In this document: piece by piece, positions 1 to 12,145 of the stretch | How the letters are laid out: every line of letters begins with the position of its first letter | Numbering within the stretch: the stretch's first letter is position 1 | Source: Tigriopus japonicus | Taxonomy: Eukaryota > Arthropoda > Copepoda > Harpacticoida > Harpacticidae | Length of the DNA: 64,000 bases | NCBI GenBank assembly: GCA_010645155.1 | Contig: JAAGOF010000104.1 | Span: 891,524-955,523, forward strand | Direction: 5' to 3' | Translations under genes and position numbers: made by a program | Notes under the pieces: generated by a model | The model's input: only the letters and a program-made list of their open reading frames with translations | Databases searched by the model: none | What the model was told of the DNA's origin: nothing

Positions 1-1585
1 TTCCTCTGAGTACCTCGTACATGGACCTGTTTACACTCCACATAGAAACATGTCCCGCTACTCATTGACCTACGACACATGTACGGGTGGAAGAAGGGGC
101 ACTCGACCTTTGAGCACCCTTTCTTATTTGAAGTTTTGTTACTTATTTTCAAAAAATAAAAAAAGAGAAAATAAATTTTGAATTTCACTGGTATCTAAAG
201 TTGACAAGCGCCATACTCGATGCAATTTTTTTCAACATTTTGGTTTACATTAATATATGGATTCCAAAAATAATCGATAAAAGAATGAGAAATATAACAA
301 AACTCCTGATTGTAAGTGAAAAAAAAACATGTCTCTCCCCTTCTCAAAATATTTTTCAAATGTAATTAAGAAATCGTTGGGAAAAAAATATTTGCTTTTG
401 ACAAAAATTTAAGCCAGATTGTCAATCAAGATCCCATCATAATATTAAAGTTTGAGACTTGACCAATTCATAAGAAATTTCTTAAGTGCTTTGCGTTGAA
501 CAAATGTGTAAAAATGGATTTTTTTTCTCTCACTTCAAGAGTTTTGGGGTTAAACAAGATTAAAAAACTTTACCTTACACTTCAGCACGTTTCTACTCCA
601 AAATATTAGCATTAAAACTGAGATGTGTTGTGTTCAATCATTTAAAATGTTTGCTTTTCACATAAATTGTGAAATGTTTGTAGTATGAAGGTTTTAATGA
701 GTTTCAAAATATAAAACCATTTTTTAAACTAAATTTTACGCACCAAGTACTATTTGGCAACATAATAAAGTACTTGCTAGACTACCAAAAGCACAATTTT
801 TCCCGAACTCTTTTGATGACGAGAAGAGGACCCTGATAAACATTTCACCACACAAGATGCCTTCATGCCTTCATTCAACAAGGGGGCTTCTTTCTTGGAG
901 GATGAATTTCAACCTCGCCTTGATTGAGAAACGGATTCGCCGTGCTTCGATAAGAAAAAATGATCGCGCAACTGACGAGGACTTCTATAACAATGCGGCT
1001 GACATTGGAAGCCTTCATCAAAACTATGAACCACTCAGATTTCTTTCACATGACTTTAATTTGTACAGGGTGAAAATGATGCCTTTTACTTCAGATAGTT
1101 ACGTTTTAATAAAAAAAATGTTTTAAGGACTCAGTCAAGATCGATCCAATTTGGTCAGCCTCGTGGTAAACAAATGAAGTGGTTCTGGTAAACACACTAG
1201 TATTCAACTCAAGGTCATAAAACCAAGTTTATTAGATACTAATGTGCCTACAAACTATATAGTTTCAGAATTTGAAAAACATTGCCAAGTTTTTGTCCAA
1301 GGATAAGTTATTTAGTTGACAAAAGAAACGCTTTATTGAGAGAGATGGTCGGGGTTGAGACCAGTGTCATTGTCGTCATATGATCTGCAACATTTTATTG
1401 GCTGAAATACTTTTTGGCGCCTTTTTCAACATTTCCAAACACTCCAAACCAAAGATATATTTACAGAAGATAACAAATAATAAATAGCTGTTTGTTGTTA
1501 TATTTGAGAGCCCAAAATGATCCGACCAAACAAACGATATAGGCAAATGTTATGGAATCAATATTCACTATTTTACACCAATTTT
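1..1585. other. AT-rich stretch without a recognisable gene
   Basis: I see no exon or repeat structure I can name here. A short open frame at 857-1126 (+, 89 codons) resembles no family I know and has no splice or promoter context. If the hydrolase gene at 4597 extends upstream, this stretch would be intron or 5' flank, but I could not find its preceding exon. Confidence 0.4.
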
Positions 1586-1946
1586 AATGAACCAAGAAAA
1601 ATATCAGCGGAGACCTTGCTTTGCCCAGGTAACCTTGCTTTGCCAGACCCATCTTGCGTTGGTTTCCAACATGGTTGCCAGGACATAATCTTTGATGCCA
1701 CATTTTGGCCACATGTCAACTCTGTTTCTTCGATGGCTATCATTTATTCGGAAAGGATCATCTCTCAAAAATAGGTGCCATTTAAGCTAAATGATACCAC
1801 TCAAAAAAAGATAATCGTCAAGGAAAAGGACTTAAGATTTTGCCAAAAACTGGCATTGTATATCTCGCCCTGGCAACCATGCTGAAAATCAACGTAAGAT
1901 GGGTCTGGCGACGCAAGGTCTTTGCTGCTGTTTTTCTCGGTTCATT
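1586..1946. repeat. Imperfect inverted repeat (hairpin MITE-like element)
   Basis: The two halves are reverse complements. The left arm runs from AATGAACCAAGAAAA through AGACCTTGC, AGACCCATCTTGCGTTG and ATGGTTGCCAGG. The right arm read on the minus strand has AATGAACCGAGAAAA, AGACCTTGC, AGACCCATCTTACGTTG and ATGGTTGCCAGG in the same order. The arms are about 110 bases around a central loop of about 150. No transposase is present. This looks like a foldback MITE; the class is unknown because no clear target duplication was found. Confidence 0.6.
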
Positions 1947-2722
1947 GTCTAGACATCATTCCAGCATGTGTTTCTATCTCTTAAAGATAAATAAATGCAC
2001 CCCATTCTTGGGTAAATCACGTACACCATTCAACCTATCCTTTACTGACAAAGGTTTCAGGTTAAAAGTACAAAATAACACCATCAAAGTGAAGAATATC
2101 ATGCTCCATGAGGTGCCCTGTTCTTTACTGCATTTTGTATGAACAAATATTCAGAAGGAATCATCAAAAGCTTAACACAAAAATGACAAAGAATTTGTTC
2201 AATCAAGTGCTTCATCTCTGTTTGGCGTATCAAAATGTTGATTTTCGGCATTTAATTGATTTCGAGCATTTCAGACATACAGGACAGAGTTTGTGCACTG
2301 TTCCTGTAAACTTTTGGCTCTATTTCTTCGAGCAGACGCCCCATTTTCATGGGTTGGTGTTTTTGTATTAAAATTAAACATTCGTTTAATTTAAATTAAT
2401 TCTCAGTTTTGTGCAAGTTATTGCTTTGTTGTTCCTCAGTTTTGACAAATTCCTTTGAACCAAGAGCATCATTATTAGAATAAATGGCAAGAAAAGGAGC
2501 ACTATCTTACGCTGCAACTTTATTCTAAAGTGATGTTTGCTATCAAACACCTTTTTTGTTTGTCTTTTGGCAATCTCGCACCGTTTTTTGGGCCGTTTTG
2601 GAATATGCGTCAGCTGAAAATCGCGTCCTCTGGTGAGAGGTTACTGACCTAACCCTCAACAAGTTGTTACTCAATCCAGTGCCACCACATCTTTGGAGGG
2701 CTCTGAGGGAGCATACAAGGCT

Positions 2723-2850
2723 CCTAGGGATTGCATACACTATGGCGCATTATTGGCGTAAGAAGGGGCTTCCTTTGTCTCTTGAAGCTTCAAGCTTCAA
2801 GCTCCAAGTTTTTTGCTCCATTCTGGGCCGTAGTGTATGCAATCCCTAGG
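2723..2850. repeat. 128-bp palindromic element with 24-bp ends
   Basis: The left end (2723-2746) reads CCTAGGGATTGCATACACTA followed by TGGC. The right end (2827-2850) is its reverse complement with one mismatch. The interior carries a short tandem of GAAGCTTCAA units near 2780-2805. It abuts, and probably interrupts, the MULE-like element to its right. It looks like a very small foldback element. Confidence 0.65.
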
Positions 2851-3213
2851 GCCGTTTAGCATCAGCGACTAGTTGAAACTTGCCCAAACAAACGTATTCA
2901 TAGAAGACAAATTTTTGAAAAACATTAGTTTTTTGGCCATGTGGCCTCCTGTCTACGCTTTGCTTCTCCCAAATTATACTGAGGTGCTCAAGATGGTAAT
3001 TTGTTTCACAGGCCAAAGTTCACGCAATTATAGGATTTTGCATTGAAAATATGTCTTTCGCACTTCCACATGTACCATGATCTTCCACTTGTTTGCGCAA
3101 GTATTTCACGGTATTCCTCGGAAATATTTGCCTTTTCACGAAACTTCTGGCCAGTTTCAGCAACAAGCAAAGCAGACAAAATGACGACAATGGCCTCTCT
3201 ATAGACCTCTATG
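2851..3213 (-). mobile_element. Truncated copy of a 430-bp Mutator-like MITE
   Basis: This region is the reverse complement of the elements at 10295-10724 and 53682-54109. Shared landmarks include the terminal CATAGAGGTCTATAGAGAGG (ending at 3213 here), CTGGCCAGAAGTTTCGTGAA-like sequence, and the GCCGTTTAGCATCAGCGACT block next to 2850. The other end is missing where the 128-bp palindrome begins. Open frames here, 3006-3443 (-) and 3093-3278 (+), fall inside the repeat and are not treated as genes. Confidence 0.65.
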
Positions 3214-3360
3214 CCTCTGACATCAAGCATCTTTTGTTGAAAGAGGTAATGAAGGAACCTGATGTTTGGTTGAGATAGCTCAAACTTGCTGATAATTTTG
3301 TGCGAAATTGCCGAAGTTGCATTCATAGCATTGAAGTATTGATTGAGAATCAAGATTATT

Positions 3361-3625
3361 TGAGTTTTAAATCTACTCTTTACAAATAAACGCATGAATT
3401 TCTGATTTATGTAAGATGAAAATTTCACCCGAATTGGTCTCAAACTCTAAAAACGGCGTTGAATGAACGTTTTATTCCTTTTGACTAGCGTCTCTTTTCA
3501 TCTGAGTTTTAAATCTATTCTTTACAAATAAACGCATGAATTTCTGGTTTATGTAAGAGGAAAATTTCACCCGAATTTGTCTCAAACTCTAAAAACGGCG
3601 TTGAATGAACTTTCTATTCCTTTAC
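3361..3625. repeat. Two-copy tandem duplication, period about 142 bp
   Basis: The block from TGAGTTTTAAATCTACTCTT to GAATGAACGTTTTATTCC is repeated directly at 3503 with a few substitutions (CTATTC for CTACTC, GGTTTATG for GATTTATG). The first copy is 3361-3502 and the second 3503 to about 3625. No coding function is apparent. Confidence 0.75.
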
Positions 3626-4216
3626 ACAAACACCTCTTTTTAAATCAGAATACACTGAGTATTCCATACTTTTGAAGAAGGCCGTCAAAATATCTTTTTT
3701 CTATTGCTAGAGTTCTCGTAAGGGACTTATAGACTTCTTGAGGACTTATAGAGATAAGATCCAACAATAAAGTGCTTATTACAACTGCGTTATTCTACAC
3801 CTTTAAAAGTCAACCATGAGTATGTGCTCATAAATAATCTAACATGATTTCAATCATTGAGGATTTTATACGAGTTTTTTGACATATGGCAGAATTATTG
3901 CCTCTAAAGCTATTTTTTGCAGATTGGCTGAGCAATTTTTAGATGAGTTGTTTTGTGGGTTTCTCAATTACTTTGATCAAATCAATTTCTGCAAAATATT
4001 TCAGAGGAAAAAGCCGGAGGGTTGAAGGAAGAACACACAAGGCTTAAATGGAAATGACTGATAAGAAAAGCCCAAAAATTCATTTCTTTTTTGCCTTTGG
4101 GGTAATTTTGGTTTCAATCTGCACAAGGACTTTCTTTTGTAACCCAGACATGTCCACGACAAAGCTGTGTTTGAAAAGTTAAACGGCTGGTTGTTGATGA
4201 ACCCTTCAATTCATCG

Positions 4217-4429
4217 ATATTAGCCCGGATATTGGGTGCATTATTCAAATGGCTCAAGTATACCAAAGTACAGTATAAACAACGCTGCTCGAGTATTGTC
4301 TCTGTACATCAGCTGCCTTTCAAACGCAGCTGATGTATGGAAACTAAACGCGAGGAGCCTTATTTTCATTATTCTTTGGTATACTTGAGCCATTTGAATT
4401 AGTGCACCTAACTAACATTCGGGCTATTA
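4217..4429. mobile_element. Hairpin MITE with about 60-bp inverted ends
   Basis: The left end (ATATTAGCCCGGATATT, then GGTGCATTATTCAAATGGCT and CAAGTATACCAAAG) is matched on the opposite strand at the right end (TAATAGCCCGAATGTT, then GGTGCACTAATTCAAATGG). An inner inverted pair, CATCAGCTGC and GCAGCTGATG, lies at the centre. The whole element folds on itself. It sits just upstream of the hydrolase exon at 4597. No target duplication was identified. Confidence 0.7.
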
Positions 4430-4596
4430 ATTTGATTTAAAGTGGCAAATAATTTATGACCCATCAAAACCGTTTTCAAGGGCTATTATTGTACAAAATA
4501 GAATTCCAGTTTTGGTAATACCAATGAAGCAATTACCGAGACCTTTTGATGCCAATGTTATTAGCTCATTTGAAAATTCCAATTTTGCTTTTTCAG

Positions 4597-4784
4597 GCAT
4601 GATTTTGGCGTTGACTCAACCACAATTAATTGACAAGCTGATTTGCGTGGATGCCACTCCTTTCGATTCCGAGATAAGCATCAATCGTTGGCGAACCTTA
4701 AGACAAGCTTGTCGTCTTCTTGAAAAAATGGAGCATCAACTCCGCTCCGTCCAAGGCATTGAAAGAAGCTCTTTAGCCGATAAG
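4597..4784 (+). CDS. ABHD11: ABHD11-like alpha/beta hydrolase, internal exon
   Basis: This exon encodes 62 residues of an alpha/beta-fold serine hydrolase most like ABHD11, a mitochondrial hydrolase in characterised animals. It begins after a pyrimidine-rich TTTTGCTTTTTCAG acceptor, takes the first codon base from the previous exon, and ends in phase 0 at GATAAG before GTAAGG. The segment LALTQPQLIDKLICVDATPF matches the family region just after the nucleophile elbow, where LAL-P-LV-L--VD-SP is typical. The elbow itself (GHSMG in the family) should be at the end of the preceding exon, which I could not find upstream. The next exon is at 8711, and the phases agree. I am fairly sure of the family; the exact orthology needs the missing exons. 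Confidence 0.82.
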
Positions 4785-7700
4785 GTAAGGTTTTGGGTCT
4801 TTCCAAAGTAATTTTATTGGATAATGTATTCTATCTTGACGTGATTTGATTGAATTCTGTGCATTCATTCATAAAATGTTGTTTGAGGTAAAATCTGGCT
4901 ATTAACTACATGGGTTTAGTGTGGTTGGGTTATGAAAAATCATCATTAGATGTTTGCGTTATTTTTGGTTGGTATCATTGTCTTAGAAATGTTTGGCAAA
5001 CTCGCCGTTGAAAAATTCGACAACAGACACACACCCCATTTTGCGAACGAATTATGTTCCGATCCATCGTTCGTAAGTTGCCTCACTACTATATTTTGTA
5101 TTATAATTTATATTTAAGGCCTTAGCTGAAGGTTCATATAAGTATGTTCAATATTTCACCTAATTATATCGTCTGTAACTCGTGATTGAAAGCATATATG
5201 AATCTCACTTTCATTGAATATGATTGGCCAAGAAGCACTGACTCCGACTTTTTTCTCTCTTCCAAAATTTGGCTCCAATCCAAAATAGGGCGACATAAAG
5301 GGAATAAAACCTTATCTATCTTAAAAATTGTTATCTGCCGCATAATTTTGAGCTTCATTTAGTTGTTGTAAGATAAGCGATTTCCGAGTTACGAACATGG
5401 TTTCCTGTTCCGTTCCTTATGAATCACCCGGTATGTACTGTACCTTAAATCGCATCTCGAATGTTCGAAAGTAGTGGAGCGACTGTAGTAAGATTTCCGA
5501 AGCTTTACCAAGTAAAACGAGCCTCGTTGCAAATTGGAACAGTGTACTACCATACGTTAACAATCCTATCGTTGCAAAACATACTATTGCTGTCAAGAGT
5601 CGAACTTTTAATTCCACTTAAGTTAGAAAAGGTTTTGTAACAGAGGCCTTAAAATAATCCGAAAACGTCTCAGATGAAATGTTCAAATTGGAAAGTATAC
5701 AAACACATTTTGCGTTGTAATCTTTACTTGAGTTACTCAAATCATTAATGAAGAAGTTGAACTTGTTACAGTTTTTGTTCAATCCGTGGCAATCAACTAA
5801 GTACTCTGTCAGTCGATTTTATGAACAACGGTGAAAAGCTGGAAACAAAAACGAAATATCATTTCGGTAAAACCTGTCGCTTAGTTGAATTAGTCACGTC
5901 GGATTCTTAAATCAGTTTGTTAAGTTTGTTCTTAAAAGGACTTGCTTTCACTGATATTTGATATCTGCACCAAGTGTTGCCATTTTGGTCTTAGTCTATG
6001 GTTATTGAATCAAAAATTATACCACAATTCAAAGATGGATGAAGCCAAGATAATTTTTCAAAATACTGCTGATATCCAATCAGTACAGTAGAAATTATTG
6101 TAACAAATATTTGTTACAAAAACACTCACATTTTAGAACAATATCCATACCCAAAGTGTATTTTTGATAGCCGCTCTGAATGTAGTGGTTCATACACATT
6201 CTGAATTTTAGAGAACTTACAGACAAAAAAAAAATCAGATTAAGAACAGCGACACTGCATATTTGGTCCTATCACTACTCTTCATTGTGTATTGATTACA
6301 AATAAAACTTTTCTCGCTTTTTGATATTGGTACCATAGATGCACATTAACACATTGGTAACATTGACACCCAAGAGAAATCTGATCGCCTTTTCTCTCCC
6401 ATTTCGAAGAAATACAATGTACATTATGGTCGACGCTCTATTATTTAATTATCCTGCATGAAGTAACCTAAAGTTACCAACATCGGTTTCATGAATTATT
6501 CAGATGAATGAATCAAAATCACTCGTCCTGACTAGAGCCATTATTGAAAAAGAGGTGCGCATGAGGTTGTTTTATCCCAGTCTCAGTACTTATGACATGA
6601 CGGAAAGAGCACAAAATGTATGAAGACATAAAAGTTGGATGAAAATGCATAAAAAGCACAAGATTTTCCGAAAGCTCACAAGACTTGGAAAGGTAATGGT
6701 GTTACTGAAATTACATATTGCACTTTTAAGGGTTTTTGCCTTTTTTCTCTAACTATATTTAGACACTAGAGTACACTTGAATGGGACCTCAGTTTTGCGT
6801 TTCTTGTGACAAATTATAAGTGCTAAATTGTTTGAAATGAACGATCTACGTAGCAAAAACTGCGGTCCCAGACTTATCAGCCACCCTGTACGGATGCTCT
6901 AAAAGTAAAGATGAAATTAAAATTAAAAACGTCACAAAGCGAAGCTACATTTTGTGCTATTGAGAACATTATAATTGCATTAATGTTTATGAGATTGCAG
7001 ATTCCTTCTCTGGTGAGGACTCCTTGAGTCTCTCTGGTCTTCATCCGATGTGATATGGGAATTCTCTTTCAAAGTGTGCGTGCTTGTCTCCATGCCCACG
7101 AGGTTTTTGCGTGTCCCCAGATCCCCCTAGAATGAAGTATTTTTATTATTAGAAATAACATTTTGTCGGCCCCCCAAGATCGAATTTTGCAAAAACGTCA
7201 TTTTGGTGCCAAAATCTATGGCCAAAGTAGCCGAGAGGTCTCATCAGGACCTGGCAACGCTTGTCTGTGATCCCATTCTCATTGTTACGCAAATAAATGG
7301 AACTGCTAAAGTAGTTCCAAGGATTTTCATAAACATAAGTGCAAATACCTGCAGTATTTACATCCATCCAGTTCATAAAGCTACAGACAGTCTTGAAACT
7401 AATTTTACAGTATGTTGATAAAGTGCATTTCTTACCCTTGTGGGTATAAATAGAGTTTTTGTGCACTTCAAACCATATCCAAGTTCTAAAGCACAAAGAA
7501 AGCCAAAAAATCTCCCTTATATAAGTCATAATCTTCAATTTATATAGTACTGCTTCTGCTGTTTGTTTTCAAAAAAAAAACTTATTTCATTGCTTTTAAA
7601 GGAAAAACACCCAGATAAGAAAGTCAGGATATTTACTTAAAAATCATCAACAACGCATTGTATAAAAGATCTGCAAAGGACGTGTCTCATAAACTATCAA

Positions 7701-8710
7701 TGTAATGAAACTGGTCAGAATTATGGACGCTCATCGCCTTCAATTATAATGAACCATTTCGGTTTCTCCTTGGAAGAGGAAACCACAAGGTACTTATCTC
7801 TGGTCTATTTTCCATGCCATGAATCACACAATCGTTTATGGCTACTTCCAATTATTCTCTATAACTTGGAGATACTTGACAAATACCCGACTGACCTTTG
7901 ACCTCGTTGTTGTCTCAATTTTCTCATGAAAGATCTGTGATCCCGTGGGAATAGTGTACGTAATTTGGTAGAGTGTGTTCCTTCTTATGTCATGTTCCAC
8001 GCGAACTGAAGTAATACGCCAAGTTTGGATCTTATTGGCCAAACCCGGGAATGAAATATGCAGTCCAAGAACATCATCAAAGATTGGCTTGAGATGCCTC
8101 TTCATCCCTTGGGAGAACTCTGGCCTTCATTTTCATTTGCCCTCTATCTTGAGAGAGAGCTCGTAATTCGCAAGAGACTGAATAAAAGTACTTATTCTTC
8201 AACATGTTTTTTCCGGTGGAGTGGGTTCATCATCTTAAAATCACAAAAACCGTTGTTAAGTGGTTGGGCCCCTGACTTAAAATCATATTGGCAAGCATAA
8301 TTTTGGAGTTCGTAGGAAATGTACAATCTAAAGCAAATTCATGACGAGGAAACGTGAATATTCTGTGATAACAGTACAAATTGTAATGCTGCGTAATTCA
8401 TTGTGAAATTTACCTTTGGCGGTATCAATGTTGCCAAAAATTGTCAGCTCAAAGATGCCACATGCAGTAATATCAGAAGCTGTCCTGTAAAGGTAGGAAT
8501 TATTTCGATATTCTTCCATTGCTAACTTCTAACCTCAACTAGCACAATGAAGAAAACTTTCACATTAAAATATTGAAATGTTCATACGCAATCGAAGAGA
8601 TTATGAATCAGTTTCAAAATATGAAAATCACTTTGAAGGCATCAATTAATCAGAAGTAATGCTCATACTTTTTTATCTATGTTATTTTCCATATTCACCT
8701 TTCATTTCAG
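4785..8710 (+). other. Intron of the ABHD11-like gene (3.9 kb)
   Basis: This is the intron between the two hydrolase exons (donor GTAAGG, acceptor TTTCATTTCAG). I see no further exon, RNA gene or clear transposon in it. A CCACCCTGTA motif near 6880 resembles the end of the Tc1-like MITE at 20847, but no partner end was found. The short open frames inside it look like chance. Confidence 0.65.
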
Positions 8711-9079
8711 GCTATCCAAGAGATCCTCCCGGACAACCGAGATCGGAGTTTCTTTTTGAGCAACCTGCTTTGCGATCCAACATCAGGACAAATGCCCAAT
8801 GCAGACACGCCTTTGTGGCGTATCAATATCTCGTCCTTTTTGGGCAATCCCGATATGATAACGTCGTTTCCTAAATTCAAAAATATCACTTTTCCTGGGA
8901 AAGTTCTTTTCATTGCCGGAGATCGGTCTCAGTTCATCAAAAGAGAGGACGAAGATCGCATTCGCGATCTCTTTCCCAGTGCGAAATTTGCGTGGATTCC
9001 CAATTGTGGACATTGGGTTCAAACCGACAAACATGTTGAATTCCTTAAGACAGTTGTACCCTTTTTAGAGGGCAAATAA
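8711..9079 (+). CDS. ABHD11: ABHD11-like alpha/beta hydrolase, terminal exon
   Basis: This last exon encodes 122 residues and then TAA. It is in frame with the exon at 4597-4784 (ending DK, then AIQEILPDNRDRSFFLSNL). The segment KVLFIAGDRSQFI holds the expected position of the catalytic acid (the GD-SQF region of this family). WIPNCGHWVQTDKH near the C-terminus carries the likely catalytic histidine in a GHW motif. The nucleophile serine is upstream, outside what I can see. The domain ends normally with VPFLEGK, so there is no sign of truncation. ABHD11 orthologues are about 300 residues, so roughly the last 60% is present here. Other ABHD hydrolases are possible, but the GHW and GD-SQF context favours ABHD11. 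Confidence 0.85.
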   Translation, partial: AIQEILPDNRDRSFFLSNLLCDPTSGQMPNADTPLWRINISSFLGNPDMITSFPKFKNITFPGKVLFIAGDRSQFIKREDEDRIRDLFPSAKFAWIPNCGHWVQTDKHVEFLKTVVPFLEGK

Positions 9080-9080
9080 A
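9075..9080 (+). promoter_or_regulatory. Poly(A) signal AATAAA overlapping the stop codon
   Basis: The final codons read GGC AAA TAA A, so a consensus AATAAA spans the stop codon (9077-9079). If used, cleavage 10-30 bases downstream would leave a 3' UTR of only a few tens of bases. The same arrangement is seen at the end of POLQ (19788-19793). Confidence 0.5.
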
Positions 9081-10014
9081 TGGCGGTATGACGGCTTAGA
9101 TTTGAAGTGAATTGTCTTCGGTTAGTGAGAGATTCATTGAAAATTTCTTCAAAATATAAGAATTCTTGTTCCTAGTTTCTTATCATTCTCTTTGATGATG
9201 TTGTTGACATACTTCTTCTTTCGGTTTCTCTGTTCCTCACTCGGGTAATCATTTTTTTGGTTTTTCTTGTCAAGGCTTACAAAGTTTTTTGCCATTTGAT
9301 GGAAGTACACAGTTCACCTTGTCATTTTCAAAGGCTCAATTTGTAAGTTTCAAAACAATCTCACACTTTTCTAAAGAAGAATGTCTTAGGACCCTAATCA
9401 CCTTCACCGTTACAATTACCATTGCTTAAATATAGTTTGTAAATGCCATTGTTGCCGTCGAGGTTAAAAAAAAGCATTTATAACGGATGAGTTATCATTA
9501 GAGACCGCATTTCGAAATTGTTGCTTTTTTGAGTCAAAGCTTTTTTAAGTGAAAAATATTGACCAAAAAATTGAAAATCATATCAAAAAGAGGTTAAAAA
9601 TTTAAAAAAAATGACGTTAATTTTTCCCCTCCAACTTGGGACCATTTCTAAAACATTTTTTTTAAAAACTGCCATTAGACTTCTTTTTGCTAGATTTCCA
9701 CACTCATAGGTGCTCTCAAGGACATCATTCCAGTTCAGAGGGTTGTATCCAAATTACTAAGAACTACGCAAATAGGCACCATTTAAATATTTTTGAGAAA
9801 TTGTGAGGAACAGTAAAGCTTCAAACTACTATAAGCGCAACAGGATTTGATTTCGTTGACCATTTTTTATTTTTGACCGGGTAATACAATATGCACAAAC
9901 ATGACCCGTAGACCTATTGACCCCAGGACAACCAACATGTGTCCCACTTGTAGAGGCTAGTCCACACAACACCCTTTGCGTTTTCAAATGCGGGAAAGAC
10001 CTGCCACAGCCGGG

Positions 10015-10175
10015 GGAGAGGTTTTACTTGTGCTCTGAAAGCACCTCCAAATCCCGATGAATCGAGGCTAGTTCGAATAATGAAGTCCTCCCCTCTTCAT
10101 TATCGGACTCCTTCATTGTTCAATGTTTTGCCCATTAGTTTTCGTCGGGAATATGCAGGAGCTGATCCTCTTTCT
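10015..10175 (+). mobile_element. LINE fragment (3' end of reverse transcriptase frame)
   Basis: One frame translates to APPNPDESRLVRIMKSS and then TPSLFNVLPISFRR, typical of the C-terminal tail of non-LTR reverse transcriptases (the LFN-LP motif). The DNA closely matches the minus-strand LINE copy at 38377-39047 from GTTTTAC to GGAGCTGATCCTC. The rest of the element is missing, so this is a short dead relic. Confidence 0.65.
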
Positions 10176-10294
10176 CAAGGGTCGGCAACCACATGAGGGC
10201 CCAGTGGTGATTTTTTTTATAGTTGGCAGGTCACTGATTATCCGAAATCAAATGAAGTGGGCCATGACCGAAAAAAAGTGATACGGTCTGAAAC

Positions 10295-10724
10295 CATAGA
10301 GGTCTATAGAGAGGCCATTCTCGTCATTTTGTCCGCCTTTTTTACTGCTGGAACTGGCCAGAAGTTGCGTGAAAAGGCAAATATTTCCAAAGAAATCGTA
10401 AAATACTTGCCCAAATAAGCGGAAGATCACAGTACAAATAAAAGTGCGGAAGACAGATTTTCAATGCCAAATCCTATAATTGGGTGAATTTAGGCCTGTG
10501 AATCAAATTATCATCTTCATTGAGCACCTTAGTAAAATTTGGTAGACGCAAAGCTTAGACAGAAGGCCACATACCCCCAAAGCTTTGTTTTTCAAAAATT
10601 TGCCTTCTAGGAATACGTTTGTTTGGGGCAAATTTCAACTAGTTGCTGATGATAAACAACCCTTGCTGCCCACGATGAAACTTTACAACCAGCCTGCTCT
10701 GGTATCTTCTCTCTGGAACTCTGT
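10295..10724 (+). mobile_element. Non-autonomous Mutator-like element (MITE), 430 bp
   Basis: The element starts CATAGAGGTCTATAGAGAGG and is flanked on both sides by the identical 9-bp repeat GTCTGAAAC (10286-10294 and 10725-10733). Nine-base duplications are characteristic of Mutator-like elements. It is homologous along its length to 53682-54109 and, inverted, to 2851-3213. The right end is degraded compared with the copy at 53682. No transposase is encoded; the open frames inside (10585-10887 + and 10248-10430 -) are incidental. Confidence 0.75.
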
Positions 10725-12014
10725 GTCTGAAACTATGACTGGTTCACTATTGGAAATGGATTCATCGTTGGGCACGGACGTGCACTTTATAAAATATAAA
10801 ATATTCAAAAATATTTCTCCATTTTCTTTTATTTCTCCGATTTTTTTTCAGTCTTTCTTCAAAAAATGTTGTTGCTTTAGAAACTAGTTTTCATAATTTA
10901 AAATTCCAACAAGACGAAAACCTTCGGCTTCCTACCCTTAACCCATTATTTCATAGTAACGCTTTGAAAGGTTTACCCGAAACACTGATAAATCACTTAA
11001 AATTAGTTTTCCCTGGGTTCGCAAAATGTTTGCCTATATGAAAAACAATTTTTAAAAAGTTCTTCGTTTGTTAGTCAAGTCATAGTCTTGCAATTTATAT
11101 CTCCTCGAAGCAACCTTCATTTTTCTTCTGTAAAGCTTGAAAATAATTTAGAGTAAGGTTTTCGAAAATGTATTCAAAATCCAGCTCCAACTGATATTAT
11201 TCCATTAGATTTATGTCTTTTCATGCAATTGATTCTCTGGCAAATCCATTACTTCTTGTTTCTTTCCCATCATAACTTTGTCAGGCGATTCCTGGAATAG
11301 ACGACGAAAAGGGATCAATCAATTATATCACAAACTTTATTGAAGGAATAAAAGTTGGTCTAACCTTCAAAGGATAACAACCCCGTCAATTCTAGTTAGG
11401 TGGAACACTAGTAAATGGACCTGGGTGAAGGGAGTTAATACATGTTCAAAAATTCATGACCCATGACAAATTGGATATTCAATTGAGCTTTTTATCCAAA
11501 GTTACTAAGTTCTGTATATAATCTGCTGTTAGTTTGGACAGACGCGTTTAGGGGTGAAAATTGACTTGATAGAAGATCTTACACGATCAATTTTTTTAGT
11601 AATGATTAGAGAGCGGTCCTGGAAGTGATTCACTTAAAACTAAAGTTTTGATTTTCTGAGCTCTGTTTTCTCCAAAACTCAATTTTTTGGCGTTTTTTCA
11701 AAATATGACTTATAAATTTTCAAATTTCAAAATATGATTTTTAGGAGCATTTGTTCACTTTATTGAGTATTTTTCACTATTTGCTGACTTTTGCAGTGTA
11801 GCTTGCATGTTGTGTACACTGGTGCAGAAGGGTTTTCGCGTGACATTCTTCAACAGTCATCTATCGTCTTTGCAGGCAATCATTCAGATGAGTTTTCGAA
11901 CATATTTTTGTCCCTTTAAATTAACTTTTTGGGTTGAACTTTCAGATCCACCCTCTGGTGGCTATTTAAGGGCAGGAAGTGTTATGAAAACATTTTTGGT
12001 TGATTGCAGTTTTT

Positions 12015-12145
12015 TTTTGCTTCCGCTGCAAGGAATTAGATTCCCTGTAAACAAATAGTTCATCAATATAATTTATAGAATCAACAGTTGTATGAAATTT
12101 GATCTACCAACGAGTTATTGTTGGCAGATCTAGACAACCCCGGTT
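12015..12145 (-). mobile_element. LINE 3' end, truncated copy
   Basis: This matches the 3' untranslated end of the LINE at 38377. On the minus strand both contain a GGGTTGT..AGATCTGCC block, a GGTAGATCAAATTT block, and ACAGGGAAT..ATTCCTTG followed by GCGG and an A-rich tail (the run of T at 12011-12019 on the plus strand). Only the last 130 bases are present, as expected for a 5'-truncated insertion. Confidence 0.6.

Noticed and set aside
3006..3443. 145-codon frame on the minus strand
   Set aside because: Most of it lies in the truncated MULE-like MITE (2851-3213) and the tandem duplication (3361-3625). The related frame at 10248-10430 exists only because the repeat DNA is similar.
6870..6895. 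CCACCCTGTA motif like a Tc1 MITE end (also near 20667, 21900 and 36420)
   Set aside because: No matching opposite end was found at a sensible distance, so I list these only as possible relics.
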